Shown in pieces: positions 5,708 through 7,669 of a stretch of 7,669 nucleotides of DNA. Position 1 is the first letter of the stretch. Each line of letters opens with the position of its first letter. Source of the stretch: an archaeon (GTDB lineage: Archaea; Iainarchaeota; Iainarchaeia; CSSED10-239); the NCBI GenBank assembly GCA_029563035.1, contig JAKQTP010000270.1, forward strand, positions 1 through 7,669, written 5' to 3'. Position numbers and translations under genes: made by a program. The notes beneath the pieces are model-generated. The model saw only the letters and a program-made list of their open reading frames with translations. It had not been told where the DNA came from and ran no database searches.

Positions 5708-5855
5708 AATCTTCATTCTCCTCAATTCGTGTTAAAGCATGATTAATAGTTGTATTGTTATTTATTTTATAAATTGTTGGATTCTTTTTTCTCATTTTTT
5801 GTTTTACTTGAATTAGTTTTTTATGTGTTTGTTCGTTCAAATCAACTATTGTCAT
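5685..5855 (-). CDS. Ribbon-helix-helix DNA-binding protein, 56 aa
   Basis: The product MTIVDLNEQTHKKLIQVKQ... has the RHH pattern. A short N-terminal strand (TIVDL, residues 2-6) would pair in a dimer and touch the DNA major groove. Helix 1 follows (NEQTHKKLIQVKQKMRKK, 7-24), then a turn, then helix 2 (TTINHALTRIEEN). The insertion between the helices (NPTIYKINNN) is longer than in Arc/CopG. The ATG at 5855 is chosen because the strand must be at the N-terminus; an ATG at 5873 would add six hydrophobic residues. A TATA-like element about 27 bp upstream and no ribosome site suggest a leaderless mRNA. It is first in the seven-gene operon, so it may regulate the operon and the divergent gene. 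The operator is not known. Confidence 0.7.
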   Translation of the reverse strand: MTIVDLNEQTHKKLIQVKQKMRKKNPTIYKINNNTTINHALTRIEENEDYEVKPTN

Positions 5856-5877
5856 ACTTATTATATAAAACATTAGG

Positions 5878-5887
5878 TTTTTAAATA
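5878..5887. promoter_or_regulatory. Shared bidirectional TATA-like element between divergent operons
   Basis: TTTTTAAATA contains the palindromic core TTTAAA (5880-5885, centre 5882.5). The divergent ATGs at 5855 and 5909 are each about 27 bp from that centre, the normal TATA-to-start distance in archaea, and neither gene has a clear ribosome site. One box could therefore drive two leaderless transcripts in opposite directions. A TACAATA heptamer at 5893-5899 lies between the box and the rightward ATG. Confidence 0.6.
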
Positions 5888-5908
5888 GTATCTACAATAA
5901 ATATATTA

Positions 5909-6361
5909 ATGAGTAATGCTGAAGCTTATATAACTTTATTCTTTCAAGACTTAGAACAATTAAACCATTGTTTAGCATTATATTTAAATATAACTCAACC
6001 AATAAAACAGAAATACAAAGCATTAGAAAATAATAAAAATATTATAACAGAATTAGATGAAAATGAAGCAAATGACTTAATAGACATAACAAAAGAAATA
6101 AGATATTCAACAGTAAGAATAAACACAAAACTAAAAGCATTACAAGAAGCATTTCCTGATCTAAAAAATAAAAAAACAGAAGAAAGATTAAAAGAAAACT
6201 ATAAGAAAATAATAACAGAACCAATACCAAATTACGAAACAGTTGAATGCTATATTGAAGATTTAAACAAATTATTTATTACAGGTACTGGAAACCAGTT
6301 ATTAATGAAATCAAACGAATATTACACAGCAATAACACAATCAAATAACATAAGTGAGTGA
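5909..6361 (+). CDS. Hypothetical helical protein, 150 aa, divergent from the operon
   Basis: This is a soluble, highly charged and predominantly helical protein with no TM helix or recognised motif. Its helices are approximately 3-27 (AEAYITLFFQDLEQLNHCLALYLN), 30-45, 52-66, 68-83 (a heptad-like VRINTKLKALQEAF), 88-102 and 110-124. Serial amphipathic helices suggest a helical bundle or coiled-coil assembly protein. The ATG at 5909 is about 27 bp from the centre of the shared TATA-like element and lacks a ribosome site, consistent with a leaderless mRNA. Codons are strongly A-ending. It overlaps the possible GTG start of the next gene and ends 7 bases before that gene's preferred ATG, so the two are cotranscribed. 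Function unknown. Confidence 0.85.
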   Translation: MSNAEAYITLFFQDLEQLNHCLALYLNITQPIKQKYKALENNKNIITELDENEANDLIDITKEIRYSTVRINTKLKALQEAFPDLKNKKTEERLKENYKKIITEPIPNYETVECYIEDLNKLFITGTGNQLLMKSNEYYTAITQSNNISE

Positions 6362-6368
6362 TTATATT

Positions 6369-6632
6369 ATGAAAAAATCAAACAAAATAAATATAAGTTT
6401 AGATGAAGTAATGGACATGAACATCAATATTGTTCAAAGTAATGGAGTTCCAGCAATAGCTTTAAGAAAAATAATAAGCACTTGTGATAAAAATATGCCA
6501 AGAATAAAGGAAATAATCGAAAAAACTCTTTATGATGAAGAAACAGAAATAATTATCCCAGTAAGACTTCAAATTTTTAACAAACCTTTAGCAAAAGGAA
6601 AACTAATAGAAGCAGGAATACTTAAACCTTAA
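6369..6632 (+). CDS. Hypothetical small protein, 87 aa
   Basis: I chose the ATG at 6369, preceded by GAGTGATT at about 8-nt spacing. A GTG at 6354 would overlap the upstream gene and add five residues. The protein is soluble. It has an N-terminal segment KSNKINISLDEVMDMNINIVQ that could be a strand followed by a helix, a central helix (VPAIALRKIIS), a second helix (MPRIKEIIEKTLYDE), then a strand-like TEIIIPVRLQIF and a C-terminal GKLIEAGILKP. The alternation of strand and helix is compatible with a small DNA- or protein-binding fold, but no family is recognised. Its stop shares TTAA with the stop of the convergent gene. Confidence 0.8.
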   Translation: MKKSNKINISLDEVMDMNINIVQSNGVPAIALRKIISTCDKNMPRIKEIIEKTLYDEETEIIIPVRLQIFNKPLAKGKLIEAGILKP

Positions 6633-6961
6633 TCATAAATACTTTTCTTTTTAAAAGGACTTTGAATTAAAGGTTTTCCTCTTATTCTTGATTTTTTAAA
6701 ATCACTAATTTTAGAATGACTGGCTTTTACAATTTTTATTGCTTCTCCACCAACATTATTTAAAGCATTAATTCTCTCTTGCCGTTCTTTATCATAAATT
6801 GCTTTAACTTTAAGATCAGATTCTCTTTGTTTGGCACGAAGTTGTTGAATTTTAGTAATTTCAGTTAGTCTTTTTCTTTCTTCTTGTAATTCTTGTAAGG
6901 TTAAACGCTTTGGTTTATTTGGTTGCATCAAACCTGGAAATCCTAAACCTACATCACTCAT
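6629..6961 (-). CDS. Basic coiled protein, 110 aa, next to the capsid-like gene
   Basis: I chose the ATG at 6961; a GTG at 6973 would add four residues. After a Gly/Pro-rich start (MSDVGLGFPGLMQPNKPKR) comes a long, very charged helix (about 21-70, rich in Q, E, R and K) with few hydrophobics, then a glycine break (GGEA). The C-terminus is strongly basic (about 78-108, with KKSRIRGK and SPFKKKS). It has no TM helix. The mix of coiled helix and lysine/arginine tails is compatible with a nucleic-acid-binding or virion-internal protein, but this is inference from composition. It has its own TATA-like box and lies just downstream of the capsid-like gene, separated by a hairpin. Family unknown. 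Confidence 0.8.
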   Translation of the reverse strand: MSDVGLGFPGLMQPNKPKRLTLQELQEERKRLTEITKIQQLRAKQRESDLKVKAIYDKERQERINALNNVGGEAIKIVKASHSKISDFKKSRIRGKPLIQSPFKKKSIYD

Positions 6962-6993
6962 ATAAAATATCACTTTATATTATAATTTTTGAA

Positions 6994-7001
6994 CTATTTA
7001 A
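6994..7001 (-). promoter_or_regulatory. TATA box of the basic coiled protein gene
   Basis: The minus strand reads TTTAAATA, centred about 36 bp before the ATG at 6961. This predicts a transcript start near 6970 and a leader of about 10 nt or less. The same TTTAAATAGT string occurs on the plus strand in the divergent promoter at 5880-5889. An alternative AT-rich box (AAATTATA, 6981-6988) would give a fully leaderless message. Confidence 0.45.
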
Positions 7002-7002
7002 A

Positions 7003-7026
7003 GGTAACGGTTTTTAATCCGTTACC
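7003..7026 (-). terminator. GC-rich perfect hairpin after the capsid-like gene (probable terminator)
   Basis: GGTAACGG (7003-7010) and CCGTTACC (7019-7026) form a perfect 8-bp stem around an 8-nt loop. It is much more GC-rich than its surroundings. On the minus strand it is followed by TTTAAATAG, a short T-run that is also the next gene's TATA box. Its place about 30 bp past the capsid-like stop favours transcription termination or 3'-end stabilisation of an abundant message. An operator for the downstream gene, or a recombination site, are alternatives. Confidence 0.55.
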
Positions 7027-7037
7027 CTAAAAATGAT

Positions 7038-7065
7038 AGTTCTTCAGAGATCTAATTAAAGAACT
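7038..7065 (-). repeat. Stem-loop spanning the capsid-like gene stop codon
   Basis: AGTTCTT (7038-7044) and AAGAACT (7059-7065) form a perfect 7-bp stem with a 14-nt loop that contains the stop codon and an AGATCT palindrome. With the hairpin at 7003-7026 it makes two consecutive stem-loops at this 3' end, consistent with termination or mRNA protection. Confidence 0.4.
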
Positions 7066-7397
7066 CCGCCACTTGAAGCTCCCATTCCTGTTCTTCCAAT
7101 TAATCCACCGATTATTAGAGATAACAGAGCAACGATTATGATTCCTAACACGAACAATCCTGTATAATCAGAGAATGTTTCAAGTGTAGAGAAACCACTT
7201 AATGCTGTTGCTTTAACAGATGCTTCTATATTTTCGTCAGTAATGGCTGTGATTTGTGCTTCTGTTTGTTCATAAACTGCACCACCTAATACTGGTACGA
7301 ATATTAGAACTAGCATTAATGCACCTAGTAATACACCAGCTACAACTAATTGGTATACACTTCCTACATCAACCATTCCGTCTTTTTTGTAATCCAT
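7056..7397 (-). CDS. Two-TM major capsid protein-like membrane protein, 113 aa
   Basis: The protein has a short polar N-terminus (MDYKKDGMVDVGS) and a first hydrophobic helix (14-38, VYQLVVAGVLLGALMLVLIF in part). An acidic/polar loop (41-78), alanine- and threonine-rich, leads to a second helix (79-100, YTGLFVLGIIIVALLSLIIG) and a Gly/Ser tail GRTGMGASSGGVL. Size and hairpin layout match the major capsid proteins of spindle-shaped archaeal viruses. A holin or other small membrane protein is possible. It has the best ribosome site of the window (GGAGGG, 8 nt before the ATG). All four phenylalanines use TTC while neighbours mostly use TTT, and it has more C-ending codons, consistent with high expression. 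The N-terminal KKDG-MVDVG before the first helix weakly resembles an archaeal class III signal peptide, which could link it to the prepilin peptidase-like protein. Confidence 0.65.
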   Translation of the reverse strand: MDYKKDGMVDVGSVYQLVVAGVLLGALMLVLIFVPVLGGAVYEQTEAQITAITDENIEASVKATALSGFSTLETFSDYTGLFVLGIIIVALLSLIIGGLIGRTGMGASSGGVL

Positions 7398-7416
7398 TTG
7401 GTTTTCCCTCCATTAG

Positions 7417-7527
7417 TTATATTAGTGTTGTTTGTGCTTTTAAAGGGCTAACTATTGTATATATACAATATTTTTTTAGATTTGTGAGCAGATTACTCCG
7501 AACAAAACTAGAAAACAAACCAATCAT
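7417..7527 (-). CDS. Possible small ORF, 36 aa, between the right-edge gene and the capsid-like gene
   Basis: An ATG at 7527 with AAGGA about 7 nt upstream opens a 36-codon frame. The product begins MIGLFSSFVRSNLLTNL, weakly amphipathic, with no motif. The frame runs through the TATTGT palindrome and the candidate promoter of the capsid-like gene. The ribosome site is decent, but length, composition and overlap with regulatory DNA make a chance ORF likely. Confidence 0.2.
   Translation of the reverse strand: MIGLFSSFVRSNLLTNLKKYCIYTIVSPLKAQTTLI
7437..7444 (-). promoter_or_regulatory. Candidate TATA box of the capsid-like gene
   Basis: The minus strand reads TTTAAAAG, centred about 43 bp before the ATG at 7397. 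It predicts a leader of about 17 nt that includes the GGAGGG ribosome site. An alternative box lies within the palindrome at 7453-7470, which would give a leader of about 38 nt. I cannot decide between them. Confidence 0.4.
7453..7470. promoter_or_regulatory. Perfect 18-bp palindrome upstream of the capsid-like gene (candidate operator)
   Basis: TATTGTATATATACAATA is a perfect 18-bp palindrome: TATTGT and ACAATA half-sites around an alternating AT centre that is itself TATA-like. The same half-sites flank the TATA box at 370-403. It either overlaps the promoter of the capsid-like gene or lies just upstream of the TTTAAAAG box, so it could repress or activate that gene. Confidence 0.55.
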
Positions 7528-7530
7528 AAA

Positions 7531-7669
7531 TTATTCCTTCTCTTTTATTTGTCTAATAATTTCAGTACAAGCAGAAAAACAACCAGACAACCAATCCGAC
7601 TCTCTTTTATTTTTATTTAATTTCATATTATTCAAATAAACTCGCTGTTGTTTTTCAATCAACTTAATA
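7531..7669 (-). CDS. C-terminal end of a minus-strand gene entering from the right
   Basis: The minus-strand frame starting at 7668 is open for 45 codons and stops at 7531; the other two minus frames hit stops within ten bases of the edge. The visible residues are highly charged (IEKQQRVYLNNMKLNKNKRES), then an amphipathic helix SDWLSGCFSACTEIIRQIK, and end KEKE. No family is recognised from so short a tail. A gap of 133 bases holding the palindromic promoter separates it from the capsid-like gene. Confidence 0.6.
   Translation of the reverse strand, partial: IKLIEKQQRVYLNNMKLNKNKRESDWLSGCFSACTEIIRQIKEKE

Noticed and set aside
5831..5846. GTTCAAATC resembling a tRNA T-loop (possible tRNA fragment or att site)
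   Set aside because: It encodes the start of the RHH protein (VDLNE) and no acceptor stem or other tRNA arm surrounds it.
6042..6230. Minus-strand Leu-rich 62-codon frame that looks like a membrane protein
   Set aside because: It is a shadow of the helical 150-residue gene; A-rich coding DNA read backwards gives Leu/Phe runs.
6287..6299. ACTGG-AAA-CCAGT hairpin
   Set aside because: It is a 5-bp stem inside a coding region with no regulatory context; likely chance.
7256..7639. Plus-strand 127-codon open frame at the right end
   Set aside because: It is antisense to the capsid-like gene and the right-edge gene and crosses the palindrome; it has a biased Leu/His/Phe composition and no ribosome site.

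Overview
The window is AT-rich and looks like part of an archaeal virus or virus-derived integrative element. The evidence for an archaeal host is the promoters. Several genes have a TATA-like box centred about 25-28 bp before the ATG with no ribosome site between (leaderless architecture), while others carry GGAGG or GGTGA-type sites. The mobile-element evidence is a tyrosine recombinase, a P-loop ATPase of the kind found in small archaeal viruses, many short single- or double-spanning membrane proteins, and a small two-helix membrane protein that resembles the major capsid proteins of spindle-shaped archaeal viruses (fusellovirus VP1/VP3, His1-like). No ribosomal RNA, recognisable tRNA, CRISPR array or insertion sequence was seen. 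Most gene products are not recognisable by eye. The host is uncertain: a methanogen, DPANN or other low-GC archaeon would all fit.

Layout, left to right. (1) 1-1801, minus strand: the ATPase, then an overlapping 129-residue helical protein, then a separately promoted gene that runs off the left edge. (2) 1907-2975, plus strand: a palindromic promoter region followed by two tiny membrane proteins and the integrase, tightly coupled. (3) 2960-5855, minus strand: a seven-gene operon with ATGA or TAAATG junctions: ribbon-helix-helix regulator, two-TM protein, soluble helical protein, three-TM protein, unknown soluble protein, a membrane protein with the catalytic signature of type IV prepilin peptidases (A24/FlaK-like), and a single-TM protein with an exported cysteine-containing domain. 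(4) 5909-6632, plus strand: two small unknown proteins, divergent from the operon. One TATA-like element lies exactly midway between the two divergent ATGs. (5) 6629-7397, minus strand: a basic coiled protein and the capsid-like gene, separated by a strong hairpin. (6) 7531-7669: the end of a further minus-strand gene entering from the right.

How it may fit together (inference): the ATPase would serve DNA packaging or another DNA motor step, the integrase chromosomal integration, and the capsid-like and membrane proteins the virion. The most unusual element is the aspartyl prepilin-peptidase-like protein inside the probable structural operon, which raises the possibility of peptidase processing of a virion or surface protein. 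A recurring TATTGT/ACAATA half-site at the left-edge promoter, the divergent promoter and upstream of the capsid-like gene suggests common control, possibly by the RHH protein.
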